DNA of 64,000 nt from Struthio camelus. Its lineage: Eukaryota > Chordata > Aves > Struthioniformes > Struthionidae. The position numbers and the translations under genes were made by a program. Below the pieces are notes generated by a model. That model saw only the letters and a list, made by a program, of their open reading frames with translations, was not told where the DNA came from and searched no databases. The stretch lies in the NCBI RefSeq assembly GCF_040807025.1, contig NC_090952.1, positions 29,261,068-29,325,067 of the forward strand. The letters run 5' to 3'. Numbering within the stretch: the stretch's first letter is position 1; each line of letters begins with the position of its first letter. This document shows, one piece after another, positions 1 through 10,150 of this stretch.

Positions 1-255
1 AAAAACAAATATGGGCTCATTCTACATCTATTCGGGAAAAGTTCTGGACTCCCTTGCCCAAGTAGGACAAGGCCAGATGAATGCAATTTGGTCCATTGGT
101 CAGTGTAATATAAATGATGTCCCCCTCCCTTCCTGCCCCCTTCTCAGGCAGCCTCACAGTGGTAAGAGTCAAGAGATCAGGCTCAAGCAAACAGAGGATG
201 TTTCTGTTTGTGGTTGATTATGTGCTTGTCGCTTTTATTTTAGACTTCTGGTTAA

Positions 256-292
256 GAAAAAAAGAGAGAGAGAGAGAAAGACAGACAGACAC
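256..292. repeat. AG-rich microsatellite
   Basis: A short run of AG dinucleotides (about 262-278) passes directly into three GACA-type units. It is a simple sequence repeat with no coding potential. Confidence 0.85.
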
Positions 293-904
293 AAACCAGG
301 AGGTTCAAACTGTTTTTCAGATGGACAATGACAGATAAGAAAAACCCCATTAACTGTCACAGCCATTGAATGACCTGAAAGACATCCTGTACAGTGAATA
401 CTATTAATTATAGCAGCATATAATGAATAATAGTAGTATTAATATAGTAATTCTAGAGGGGTAGAAAAATCAGCAGCAGCTACAGGCCGAGTGGGTTCAG
501 GTAGCTTAGGTCCATTCTTATTCTATATAAATTAGTACATATAGATTTGTATATGACAGGAAAAAGATCTTCTTCTGTTTTCCCTCAATCCATCATCCTT
601 GTTCAGCAGAGACCAGTTCTCTCTTCATGTGCGCTGAAAAAGAATCACAACCTTGCCTAGAAGGTTTGCCTTAAAATAAGCTCTTATTACAGCTATCTAT
701 CTCCTTAATTCCAGCACAGTATATATCATTGAAAAATAAAGCCCTTTTTTTCTATCTTTACTCACTCAAAGGACCATGTTTCTCTTGAAGTAATCTTATT
801 ATATGGCTAGACAAAGAGAGGCGTCTAATGCTGTGTGTGAAAGATTGATAGAATTTATCTCTGAAAGATTAAAGAAATTAGGAGCTATGGAGCTGCATTT
901 TATT

Positions 905-975
905 CACCACTGATGTCAGTGCAGTTACTCCATACATATATATCCCTGAGACCAGAATTCAGCCCTGGAATACTA
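905..975 (+). repeat. Possible ancient amniote interspersed repeat
   Basis: The phrase cagttactccatac followed by ccctgagaccagaattcagccc resembles, from memory, an old amniote repeat containing a 'gagttactccagatttacacc...agaatttggccc' motif. A second, weaker match lies at 35910-36030. The family name is uncertain and divergence is high. Confidence 0.3.
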
Positions 976-2340
976 GAAAAACAGCATTGGATAGACATTT
1001 TTTTTTTTTAGTATCAGAAAGTTTTAACGTGTGTTTAAGTCTTCAGAAAGACGGTATTGTGCTGATTTTTTTTTTAAACAGATGATGATGACGGAGAGAG
1101 ATTATGCTTCTGATGCTAATCATTGTCTTTTACTGAACACATTAAGATACTTTTCTCTACATATTACTTTCAGAAACCACATGTTAACCAAGTTTGTCTA
1201 CTGCCACTTTCTGGAGATCTTATCAAATATATATATATCTTGGGTATAAAGCACTGCCAGTTGCTACACAGCACAAGAAAAGGCCTACGTTAAACCCATA
1301 CACTCTCCTTTCTGCGACTACAGTCTTTGAACCACACCAGGCCCTTTCCTGCATGCGAACACATTAGAGGTTTCCAGGTGTACTACGGTTCGTGGAAATC
1401 AAGGATGCACAGCTAACACTTCTGGTCTGGCTTTGTTCGACTGCTCAAAAACACCTGTGTTCCCTGTTGGCTTTGCAGAACCAAGACACACTGTAGCCAG
1501 GTCCAGGCCATCAGAGCGTTGGCTCCACTGATGGGGAGCCCCAGTGCCTGCAAGGCTGAGGTGAATCAGTAAAACCTGTCAAAGACACTCCTCGTGTCCC
1601 TTGCACTTTCAGGGACTCAGGTCAAGCCAGCTGATCAGCACAGATCTCCTCTGTGCACTTTTAGAAGGGGAGAAAGGAGCTTTGTAGAGTGGTGTCCCAA
1701 GGTGGTAGTCTTGAACTGGCCCTCTGCTGTTGCTCAAGGTGCCATTGCTGGCAAAAGCAATTAGGAAAGTCAGGGAAGAAAAATGCATCAGAAGAATGTT
1801 ACTGAGCCACAGATAACTGGAGACTGGGACTGCACTAGGGAGATATTGGCTGCCCTGTTCTTCGGTTCTTCCCTTGGCATCTGCTGTTGGCTAACCTCAG
1901 AGATATGGTGCGGAGTTGGCTGGCCTGGTCTGACCCTGGACAGATGTTCTGCTGTTCTGTTAGGCCTCAGACACAACTGCAGAAACAACATGGAACCCAC
2001 AGTACCAGGAATACCTTTAATACAAAAATGGTGTGTTTATCATCAGCCCTGTGCTTCTACAGGCCTGGAGGCAGCCACCACAGCATAGCCAAGATGTTAG
2101 CATTTGCTGTTCTTGGCGTCTTCACTTTGGGCTTCCGAGAGGAGGCAGATGTGTAGCTTATCGCTCACCCCACTTCTAACACACAGAGGGCATTTCAACA
2201 CTGCTGCCTTTGCTTGCAGAGTCATTGTTGTAGGGAAGTATGTGACCACCAGGCTTCAGCTCATAGCTAGCATGCTGTTACTCAACAGTGACAGTTAGGT
2301 TTACATCAGCCATCATCCTCTGTGGCAATGAAGCGCTTCC

Positions 2341-2948
2341 CTAACACCAGAGCTGTTCTTGAGCTGAAGAAACTGTTGTGACAGAACAAACTGGGGTTTT
2401 GCTATACAATGCACAGCTGTGTCTCAGTCCATGAAGTATTGCACTGCTGAGCCTCCCTGAAAGCACTGCATCAAACTCGTCTTCTGTTTGGATATGGAAG
2501 AGCTTTGCAGCAAATTGTTCCCCAAAATCACCTCTCACAGCAGGACCACTTGCTCCAACAGGCCTCTTAATGGTGGGTGGGGCAAGAAAGGCCCAAGCAA
2601 AATTATGGGTTGGTACAACTGCCATTGATTTTTGTAAAGGTGGGAGCCCTTTCTTTCTGTAAGCATTGCGTTGGCTGCCCAGTGATGTTTCTCACCCTTC
2701 CCAAGAAAAAAACTATACTTTGAAAAAGGTCATAGTCCTTGTAACCTAGGCAATCCTTTCTCTTCTCCTGATGCTCTTAAGAGGTTATTCATGAAATCAT
2801 ACCTATGGAGCTGAACTGGGATGGACCCACAAAATAGACCAAAATAGCTCCAACAATCAGTATACACTCCTTTTGTGGGATGGAGTTCTTGAAACATTCC
2901 ACGGCATTTTCCACTCCAGCGAAATTCCTTCAGCACAGCACTCCCCAC
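2341..2948 (-). other. Two adjacent unrecognised minus-strand open frames
   Basis: Two minus-strand open frames lie next to each other: 2730-2948 (72 codons, opening at GTG) and 2341-2625 (94 codons). Both have mixed, protein-like composition without low complexity, but I recognise no family or motif in either. They are not in one continuous frame, and I see no obvious splice pair or poly-A tract marking a retrocopy. Chance open frames are the default reading; a decayed retrogene is the alternative. Confidence 0.12.
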
Positions 2949-3765
2949 TGCAACACTTCAGATGCTATTACCTAGAGCAGAGATGCCAGCTGACGTGCAA
3001 GCATGTAGAAATTGGGGATTTCTTCTCCTTTCTCAGACTCTCTGAACTGCTTGTCATCCTTTACTCAGTCAAGTATGAATGAAAGACTCCTTCAGGCAAG
3101 AGTATGGAAAGATAATAAAGGGAAGTGATTGATTTTTGTCTCCTTGACCATGATATTGAACCTATGAAGGTTCTATTGAACGTGATGGCTGTGTCCTTAA
3201 TCTATCCCATGATGTGATTGCCAGTGAGCTTTGAAAACCCTCAATCAAGAGAGTTCAAATGTATAAACAAAATAACGTCTCTTTTCCAAGAAGCTTATTA
3301 TCCAACTGGGCACATGAAAAGCATATTTTAAGTGACACCCCAGGCTTGTTCAGGCAGTGAACTTACACATTTGGCACCAAGAGAGACAAGAAGTTGCCAT
3401 CAAAGCACACTGTCTGAGCATTAGTGTCAGAGCGCTGATTACTGTGCTGAGCGGGTTAGGAGGCCACCAGGCAACCACACAGGTTTTCCACAGGCCTTCT
3501 GCCAGGCAGTTTGGAGGGCTTGTCGGTGGCATGGCTGTTCTCACGGCCCCTGTCAAAGGCTGCCTAAGTATAGAAGTTGAATCTGAAATTCGGAGCAGAC
3601 AAGATAACTCTGTAAGGCAGGGTAATTTTTCTAAGCAGTAGGTAAACATCTAGCCTGGTGGGAAGCTGTGCTCGTGTGGTGCTCTCAAGGAAGGACAAAG
3701 TTGCTATCATGGCACTTTATAGCGGAAACCTCCGTGTAGGATCCAGTAGGGCCCACAGACACGGG

Positions 3766-3773
3766 TATAAATA
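3766..3773 (+). promoter_or_regulatory. TATA-like box upstream of CpG island 1
   Basis: TATAAATA, preceded by ACGGG, is a close match to the TATA consensus for plus-strand transcription. It sits about 100 bp before the CpG island, so a start site near 3795-3800 would place the island in the first exon or intron. AT-rich matches of this length also occur by chance, so this is only a candidate. Confidence 0.25.
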
Positions 3774-4171
3774 CTTTTTAAACCGCTGTGTGGTATCACT
3801 TCTACATGTTATATTAAGGTTTTACCTAAGGATTTGTAACCTTTTAGTAAATACAAAGCCAAACGCAGGAGCAAGGATAGGAGGCAGGGGAGGACGAGGT
3901 GTCAGGGCACACCCTCTGCACCCCAGCTCCGCGCTCGCCATCGCTCGCCCCTCCAGTCCGCGCCTGCGTCGTCCTCCCTCGCTCCCCCACCCAAAATAAT
4001 CTGGCCACTGCAGGTCCAGATAACGAGGCTGTTAAAACACAGGGGGTCCTCAAGAGCCTGTCTTTAGCTGTGACCGTGCTCTTCAAGACGGTCAGCCCTG
4101 GGGGAAAACCCGCACGCCTCAGCCGAGCCGGGGGGGCGCCGAGAGCGGCCAGGCCCCGCCAGAGCTGCCCG

Positions 4172-4189
4172 AGCAGCAGCAGCAGCAGC
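4172..4189. repeat. AGC trinucleotide run in CpG island 1
   Basis: Six consecutive AGC units. Read on the minus strand they would encode a short leucine run in the 263-codon open frame, but that frame is not supported as coding. Confidence 0.85.
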
Positions 4190-4278
4190 CGCCCGGCCCG
4201 GCCCGGCCGCACCCCGCGGGGCCCGTTTAAGGCCGGCCCAGACCCTCGGCCCGGCCCCCCCACACGGAGCGCGGCTCG

Positions 4279-4307
4279 GGCGGGGGCGGAGGCGGGGGCG
4301 GAGGCGC
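4279..4307. promoter_or_regulatory. Clustered GC boxes (Sp1-type)
   Basis: GGGCGGGGGCGGAGGC repeats almost twice in tandem, giving overlapping GGGCGG/GGGGCGG cores. This is a typical core-promoter feature of CpG islands and supports promoter function, without giving direction. Confidence 0.55.
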
Positions 4308-4388
4308 CCCCAGCTGCGGCCCGGCCCGGCCCGGCCCTGTCGGCGGCGGGCGCGAGGTGGCGCTGCCGCCCGCCGCAAGGCCCAGCGC

Positions 4389-4460
4389 GGCCGGGGCCGG
4401 GCCGGGGCCGGGCCGGGGCCGGGGCCGGGGTCGGGGCCGGGGTCGGGGTCGGGGCCGGGC
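4389..4460 (+). repeat. Imperfect GGGGCC-type G-rich hexanucleotide tract
   Basis: About 70 bp of GGGGCC, GGGCC and GGGGTC units in direct succession on the plus strand, with runs of three to four G separated by two bases. The spacing fits G-quadruplex formation. Conceptual frames give Gly-Arg/Gly-Pro on the plus strand and Pro-Ala/Pro-Thr or Pro-Arg on the minus strand. The pattern resembles the C9orf72-type repeat in form only; no homology is implied. Confidence 0.85.
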
Positions 4461-4999
4461 GGCGTGGAGCGGGCCCCGCTCCCCCCCGCGGCCTCTCGCA
4501 CCCTCGGAGGCGCCGGGCAGGCCCGGCCGCGCCGGGCGAGCGGAGCCGCCGCCCCGTTTCTGAGCCAGTCGTTCTGGAAATGATCCCCCCTTTGCGCTTC
4601 CCTTCCTCCCCCGCTTTACTCTCTCCCCCGCCCACCCCCTTTTTTTAACTGAGAAAAATTCAGTGAATGGGTTCCGAGATATTTTTGCCCTTCTTCAAAG
4701 AAGCACTGCCACTGTTTAGCTTTCGTAAGCTTAGATTCAGCTTAGCGGGGAAGAAACGCCAAAGAGCTACAAAAGGAAGAAAATAAGGACAAGAACAAAA
4801 CCATCCCTCGCTCCTTTCCCCAGCACAGATTACTCATCCCACAGAGGTGAAAACCTGGCAGGTTTCACCACCGCTTTTAGAGGTCTCTCCGTAGGCCTCA
4901 CCGCAAAGCGGGGGCCGGGTAGCGGTGCGGTTGCCGATGGGTGACACCCCTGCAACGACAGAGGCCCCACAGCTTCCCTGCCTGAGCCCTTCCAGTGCT

Positions 5000-5225
5000 G
5001 CATCACCCCTTGTGAGAAAGTTTTCCCTTTTGCCCAGCTTGCACTGTTTTTTGCAGCTGAACTCCATGAGATCTTTTTTCTCTATCCATCATGGACATGG
5101 AAAACAGCTTCTTTTACTTCCTCTTTGCAACAAACCTCAGACATCTCTTGTTAGGTTAAGCATGCCCAGTTCATTCAGTCTTTCGTCATGCCTCCTTTCT
5201 CCCCCAAGCCCTGGACATCGTTCAT
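5000..5225 (-). mobile_element. Ancient CR1-type LINE fragment (antisense)
   Basis: The phrase ggttaagcatgcccagttc followed by attcagtctttcgtcatgcc matches the antisense of the conserved CR1 segment encoding an EERLxELxLF-like block ('aggctgaacaggcccagctctctcagcc' in young copies). Upstream, gtgagaaagttttccctttt fits the next conserved antisense block. Divergence is high, so this is an old insertion. Confidence 0.5.
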
Positions 5226-5269
5226 CCTATCACTATCAGCGGCAAAGCAGTCAGATCTAGGTGAACTTG

Positions 5270-5335
5270 TTTTGAGCACCTGTGTGAACAGGTGAGCTCC
5301 TGAGATCGCTTTCAGCTTGAATTATCCTGTGATTT
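5270..5335 (+). mobile_element. Possible CR1 3' end
   Basis: The order gagctcctgagatc, ctttcagcttgaattatcc, tgtgatttta resembles the CR1 3' terminus (gatctccagaggtccc...attctgtgattctgtgatt). The match is weak and could be coincidental. Confidence 0.25.
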
Positions 5336-6551
5336 TATTCTAAGAAAACCCTGGGGAGAGCAGAGAGGTGAAGGTGGCAAGAAGGGAGTGCACCAGAGCA
5401 GAACCATCTCTGCAGAGTGGAGGTCTCCCAGGCTGCCACCAAGTGCAGGATAGTCTGTGCGATGTGTGCAAGTGGCCACATGTCCCTAGGGTTTGCCTCC
5501 AAGCCTGCACAGCCAACAGAGAGAGTGTTAGCTGGCAAAACAAAACACCTGCTCCTGCAGGAGTTAATGGGAATTTTGTCTTTGTCTTTAACGGAAAAAA
5601 AAAAGAAGACCAATCATCTCCTGTCTAGAGACCAGTAAGTGGTACATGTCCATTGCACTTGATCCTGAGCAGCTGCTGTATTTTCATCATGTCTCCAGGT
5701 CTAAAACAAGACCTGCCTCGTGGTCTTGTCTTTGCCAAAAAATAGCTGCTAACGCTAAGGCATAAGAGCGGTTTCCCCTTAACCATCTCATTTCTCCAAG
5801 CTCAGCCTATCCATGACCATTTCTGTGGTTCATTTGGGGGCAAGGGTGGTCTACTGAGCAAGTGTGGTGGAAGAATAGTTAGTTGCCTTTGTTGCCTCTC
5901 CAATTGCCTGCTAGTTGGCAGATACCCTATTTCCATGACGGGCGGTGCTGTAGAAACTGCATGGGAACATTCTTTGCAATCCTAGGCTTACAGTCTCTCC
6001 AGGGAAAGAGCTGCTGGTCAGAAAAATACAAGGAGGACTTTTCAGTCTGGGGGCTGGATTTTATTTTTAAAGCCCGTGTAAAAATAACGCAAATAAAGAT
6101 TTGTGTCTGCTTGTGGAATCCAGAACACGGAGTGGTGAAACAGTTGTACAGTTTTCCCAGGCAGCTTAGAACAGTCTCACAGAACAGTGTGACTGAAATA
6201 AAAGCAGCACTACTGAATTCTTTGCCCTGGGAATTGCCTTCCTACCAAATTAAATATGACCTTTGGTATCATTATGTCAGCAACAGCATTCTGCTAGGAC
6301 CTGATTAAGAAAACAAAGAAGGGTCTCATAATTACAGTAATCTTAGGAACCTGGTTCTTGTTGACCTCCCAACCAAGGAATGATTGGAACTATCATGGCC
6401 CACTGCCTGCCTCATTCCTCCCTATCTCAGCGTTTCTCCCTGAAGCACAATGCACTTTCAGACAACCGTCAGCAGCAGTGTCCCCTGAGAGTGTCTGCAA
6501 GCAGAGACATCGGCAGCCCCCCATGATGGGACTGCTGCCCGGTCGCAGGAC

Positions 6552-6637
6552 ACGTTCTGCATCTGCACAGGATTGCCTGCTTGTCTGAGCATCTGCTGTC
6601 TTGCAGAGCCCCCCTCCTCTTGGGACTGTACAGAGTT
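6552..6637 (+). repeat. Local duplicate unit A (first copy)
   Basis: This 86-bp unit recurs directly at 6821-6906. The first 50 bp are identical between copies; the last 36 bp differ at nine positions. It abuts unit B (6638-6820) on its right. Confidence 0.9.
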
Positions 6638-6820
6638 ATCATTGCGGATTATTCCTAAAATCCAGGGTGGCCAACACTTCAGCAGAAAAGTAATTAAAAT
6701 CATTTCAGGGTCATTAAGCTAAAAGAAAAAGCATTTAGGAAGAAAGGCTTTTAATGTGTTTTGAAGGATGTTAGAATCTTTGAAACAACTCGTTTTCTTC
6801 TTTCGAGAACAGCAGGAATT
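6638..6820 (+). repeat. Local duplicate unit B (first copy)
   Basis: This 183-bp unit recurs in the same orientation at 8538-8720 with five mismatches by my count and no indels. It lies exactly between the two copies of unit A, so the arrangement is A-B-A' and then, 1.7 kb on, B'. Confidence 0.92.
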
Positions 6821-6906
6821 ACGTTCTGCATCTGCACAGGATTGCCTGCTTGTCTGAGCATCTGCTGTCTCACCAAGCCCCCTTCCTCTTGGGTCTATAT
6901 GGAGTT
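6821..6906 (+). repeat. Local duplicate unit A (second copy)
   Basis: Direct repeat of 6552-6637, starting immediately where unit B ends. See the entry for the first copy for mismatch counts. Confidence 0.9.
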
Positions 6907-7631
6907 GAGCAGAGGGCTGGCTTTCCCAGGCAGGCAGCAGCTGCCTCCCTTAGCAGAAAAGTAAGGACACCAAAAAAGCAAATTTTTAGCAGTGGGCTGT
7001 CTGCTCTTTTCCTGCAACCACTGTTCTGGTTGGAGTGGGCAGAACTGCTTCCTTTAGGCATTTTGGGACATAGAAGTCAGGAGGGCAGTAGGAGAGGACA
7101 CACAACAATGTTTCTGTTTCTTTTAGAAAATAGGTAAATGCTGGCACTGCACCCAGAGAAAGTAGCTGGAGGGGTTATCAACCTCTTGCATAACCCCCTC
7201 CATGCCGCCTTTGCCGTCCCTTGGGGCACAAGACCAGTGGGAGAGCCTTGCAGAGGTCTAACAGGGAGCAAGCAAGGGAGAGTATGGAGACCGGGAGATC
7301 AGGGCTTTCTCTAACTTACTCTCCAGGTCTGTTTTCAGCCATGTCTGTTCTTAATGGCAGTTTAAAATGAAAACCTTTCTGTGGAAACTACAGCTGCCTG
7401 TCAAACCCCAAATACTTAGCATGCCTGCCCTGAACAGGACTGCAGGACCACCAGCTTCTCCTTCACATCCCTCCTCCGAACCTCCATCTGTTATGATACC
7501 TGATTGAAGGCAGGCAGTTTTAATTGACCTTTATGTTATCACTGGGCAGATGTGCTGTGAGCATTCGTGATCATATCAGACTTTATACCTTGAAAGTGCT
7601 ACCTCCTCCTTTCTCTTAGCAGTTCATCCAT

Positions 7632-7725
7632 CTTGTGTTTCAAACTCTTCAAGGCAGGGGCAGCATTCATCATAGTCGTTCTGCTGTGCTGTAATGGAAT
7701 ACAATTGTATTTGTATAGGCATTTG
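7632..7725 (+). repeat. Ancient amniote interspersed repeat, 3' part
   Basis: The segment caaactcttcaaggcagggg, followed by a T/C-rich gap and tgtgctgtaatgg then aatacaattgtatt, resembles an old amniote repeat tail (ttgtaagctctttggggcagggactgt...cagcacctagcacaatgg...taatacaaat). The same family appears more clearly at 32496-32660. Confidence 0.4.
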
Positions 7726-7779
7726 TATGACAGGTCAGGGCCTGACTGGACTGGTGCCTCTAAACAGACGGGGGAGAGG

Positions 7780-7935
7780 TCCTCTCTGCCCCGGAGGACT
7801 TAAAGGTTACGTAGCGTAGACAAAGCTGAGAAGGCAGCAATCAGAGTGATGTGAAGTACTTGGTCCAGGATCACACAAGTATTCCTCATGTTCAGTTCTT
7901 GGACTGTTAATGACAGTCCCAGACCACTGTGGCAA
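7780..7935 (-). mobile_element. MIR-like CORE-SINE relic (antisense)
   Basis: The order ctctgccccggaggactta, tagacaaagctgagaaggc, gtgaagtacttggtccagg, atcacacaag and ggactgttaatgacagtccc follows the antisense MIR-type core (gtgacttgcccaaggtcacac...cctgactcccagtcc). Typical of an old, heavily mutated insertion. Confidence 0.5.
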
Positions 7936-8537
7936 TGTAAATCTTAAAGTGATTTGGGTTTGATTTTAAGTTGCTCAGCATGAGTCATAAGCAGTCATAC
8001 TTAATATACCTAAAACTTAATCCTCCTACTATTGTCACAGTCTGATGTCAGGCACCTAATTTTAGATTCCCAAGCTAAGAGCCTAGCTCCCTTGCTGTGC
8101 ATATTAATATTGCATATTGCTATTAATATAGAGAGGTAGACACCATTTTGCCTGAAAATGCTTCCATCAGATGCTTTGTAACTGCTGCCTACCCTGGATG
8201 CTCTGCATTGGCTTCTGGAAAAACCTCCCCTTTCGCATGGACCACAGAGAGAGTTGAGGCTCCCAACTTTGGCTCCACTGGAGATATCTGCATTACATGT
8301 CACTGGTCTTACTCTCCTTATGATTCTTCTTCAAAGGAGTCCAGACTGTCCTCATTATATTTGGGTTGCTCCTTCTCGGGCCCCTTTGAGAGCCTGTACA
8401 AAACATCTCTTGTGGATACCTAAAGCAACCAGGATCAGAGCTGCATGTGATGATGAAATGGTTTGGAAGGGCTTCCCTAGTGGTGGTTCTTCAAGTGCTT
8501 AGCTTAGCCCTAGGAGAAGTATCAGGGCTGGGAAGGA

Positions 8538-8720
8538 ATCACTGCTGATTATTCCTAAAATCCAGGGTGGCCAACACTTCAGCAGAAAAGTAATTAAAAT
8601 CATTTCAGGGTCATTAAGCTAAAAGAAAAAGCATTTAGGAAGAAAGGCTTTTAATGTGTTTTGAAGGATGTTAGCATCTTTGAAACAACTCGTTTTCTTC
8701 TCTCGAGAGCAGCAGGAATT
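8538..8720 (+). repeat. Local duplicate unit B (second copy)
   Basis: Partner of 6638-6820. Its flanks differ from those of the first copy: it is not bordered by unit A. This suggests the copy inside the A-A' pair is the inserted one. Confidence 0.92.
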
Positions 8721-10004
8721 GTTAACAATCAGTAATGTATTCAAAACAGTTCATCCTTTATCTGCACGTTTTCTCTGCCCCCACCTCTCCCCCCAACACA
8801 ATTTTCTCTAATTGACTTATTTTTTGAAACTACTTGCTTGTTCCAATCTGTGAACTCATCCTCCATGCACAGTCCCTTCACAGGCAGCTCCCAGCTCAGA
8901 TGCGCTATTCAGAACCTAACCTGCTTTCCTAATACACCTGGCTCACATGAAGTGACTCTGTCCCCAGTGAGGTGACCATTACCACCAGACTCTCCTTTCT
9001 GCTGCTGTTCCCTAATTTAATATTTGTTCTCAGCACATCTTTTTCGTTAGTTCAGATTTTCTTAGCTATTTCTACCAGTCAGTTCTTCTAGGGAGCATTC
9101 ATGGAAAGTTAGGGCAGAAGAAAACCAACCTCTATTTCCTTTTTAAAAGGGAATCTCTATTTTCATATACTGCTTTGCTGTCACAGCAGGCGGAGCCCCT
9201 GGCACCAAGGGTTGAATTGGAAAGCTCTAGTTATTCCTTACCACTGACATTCCCCACCGTCTGCTTCTGTTTAGGTGGTAGTGTTGGCCTGGTTAGGTTT
9301 ATCTTTGCCTCAGAGAAACCCAGGCACTATAGTGTCTGGTTTCACTAACACTTGCGCATTCATCGCTGCTGCCTTCCCAGCTTACTAATGTCGCCTGACA
9401 CTGTGAGTGTTTTGGCCAGCATATAAGAGCCTTCTGAATGAGGAGGTGCTTTGCTTTCTCTGTTCTTTATTCTCTTTCTACCTGCTACAGAAGTCACAGG
9501 GCACAAAGGATAAATTGATCTCAGATTTGTCTCTTGGACAAAGAAATGTCTGCCCTCCATGGCATCCTTTTCAAGCCTCAGCTCTGGGATGGGAAGATAC
9601 GTAGGGGTGGAAAGGCACTTTGGCCCAGCGTAAGTTGGTTTCCTGTAGCACGTTTGGAAGCTGCCTATCAAGCCCAGATTAAAATCAATTAAATGCTAGG
9701 GTTTCCATCTATTCAGCTTGGGAAATGATCCCAGGGTTTTACAGATCTTGTTGCTAGGACATTTTTCTAACTAGGTTCAAATCTTAAACATCCTTTTGCA
9801 CAATTTAATCCCATTAGTTTTAGATACAGGCTAAAATTAAAAAGAATGGGATGAAATGGAGCCAAAGGAAATGCATTAAGTCATGTTTGCAGAGCACATG
9901 GAGAGAACAGGACAAAATGTCCTAGGGAAGACAAATAAATTGATTATTAATAATACATCTCACAGTGCAGGCACTGAAGAGGTTGTACAACCTGCTGTGA
10001 AGTC

Positions 10005-10150
10005 AGCGTGTACTAACCTCATTGTGCAGAGCTGCAAAATGAGCACAGGCTAGTTGGGATAAGGGTGGCTCAAGGTATGTGACTACAAGGTTCATCTAGA
10101 TCTCGGGAAGTATAGAGCAGCTCTCAGTCCTGCCACCACACACTTAGGAG
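10005..10150 (-). mobile_element. Possible MIR-like CORE-SINE relic (antisense)
   Basis: cctcattgtgcagagctgc, aaaatgagcacaggctag, tcaaggtatgtgactacaag and gcagctctcagtcctgccac follow the antisense MIR order (cctcattttacagatgaggaaactgaggca...ggtcacacag...gtcctgtgcc), with heavy divergence. Confidence 0.35.

Larger units (their letters stand above)
1..3840. other. Non-coding stretch, no gene recognised
   Basis: All six frames are broken by frequent stops, and none of the short open frames resembles a family I know. Visible features are a purine microsatellite near 262, a possible old repeat near 905-975, an AT-rich patch at about 370-450, and two unrecognised minus-strand frames at 2341-2948 described separately. 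The rest is unique-looking sequence leading up to the CpG island that begins near 3850. Confidence 0.6.
3850..4650. promoter_or_regulatory. CpG island 1, probable promoter
   Basis: CpG density and GC content rise abruptly at about 3850 and fall at about 4640, against a CpG-poor background on both sides. The densest part is 4100-4550. It contains adjacent GC boxes (Sp1-type) at 4279-4307, a TTTAAGG TATA-like element near 4225, an AGC run and a GGGGCC-like tract. In birds such an island usually marks a promoter of a broadly expressed or developmental gene. Direction cannot be decided: long stop-free frames exist on both strands (249 codons plus, 263 codons minus), as expected where stop codons are rare because of GC content, and neither resembles a known protein. 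Confidence 0.8.
4651..6551. other. Non-coding stretch with old repeat fragments
   Basis: CpG-poor sequence after island 1, with a modest CpG-containing shoulder near 4900-4940. It holds an ancient CR1-like fragment at 5000-5225 and possibly a CR1 3' end near 5270-5335. The 141-codon frame at 5883-6308 is not recognised and reads as chance. Confidence 0.55.
6907..8537. other. Non-coding stretch between duplicate units
   Basis: No gene recognised. Contains two old repeat fragments at 7632-7725 and 7780-7935. The frames at 8010-8303 (minus) and 8148-8423 (plus) are unrecognised short open frames. Confidence 0.55.

Noticed and set aside
3844..4648. 263-codon minus and 249-codon plus open frames facing each other
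   Set aside because: Same explanation as for CpG island 2: composition-driven openness in CpG island 1. Products are Pro/Ala/Arg/Gly-rich and include the low-complexity repeat.
9774..9783. GGTTCAAATC, resembling a tRNA B box (also a weaker one near 35152)
   Set aside because: No A box at the right distance and no cloverleaf can be drawn around it.
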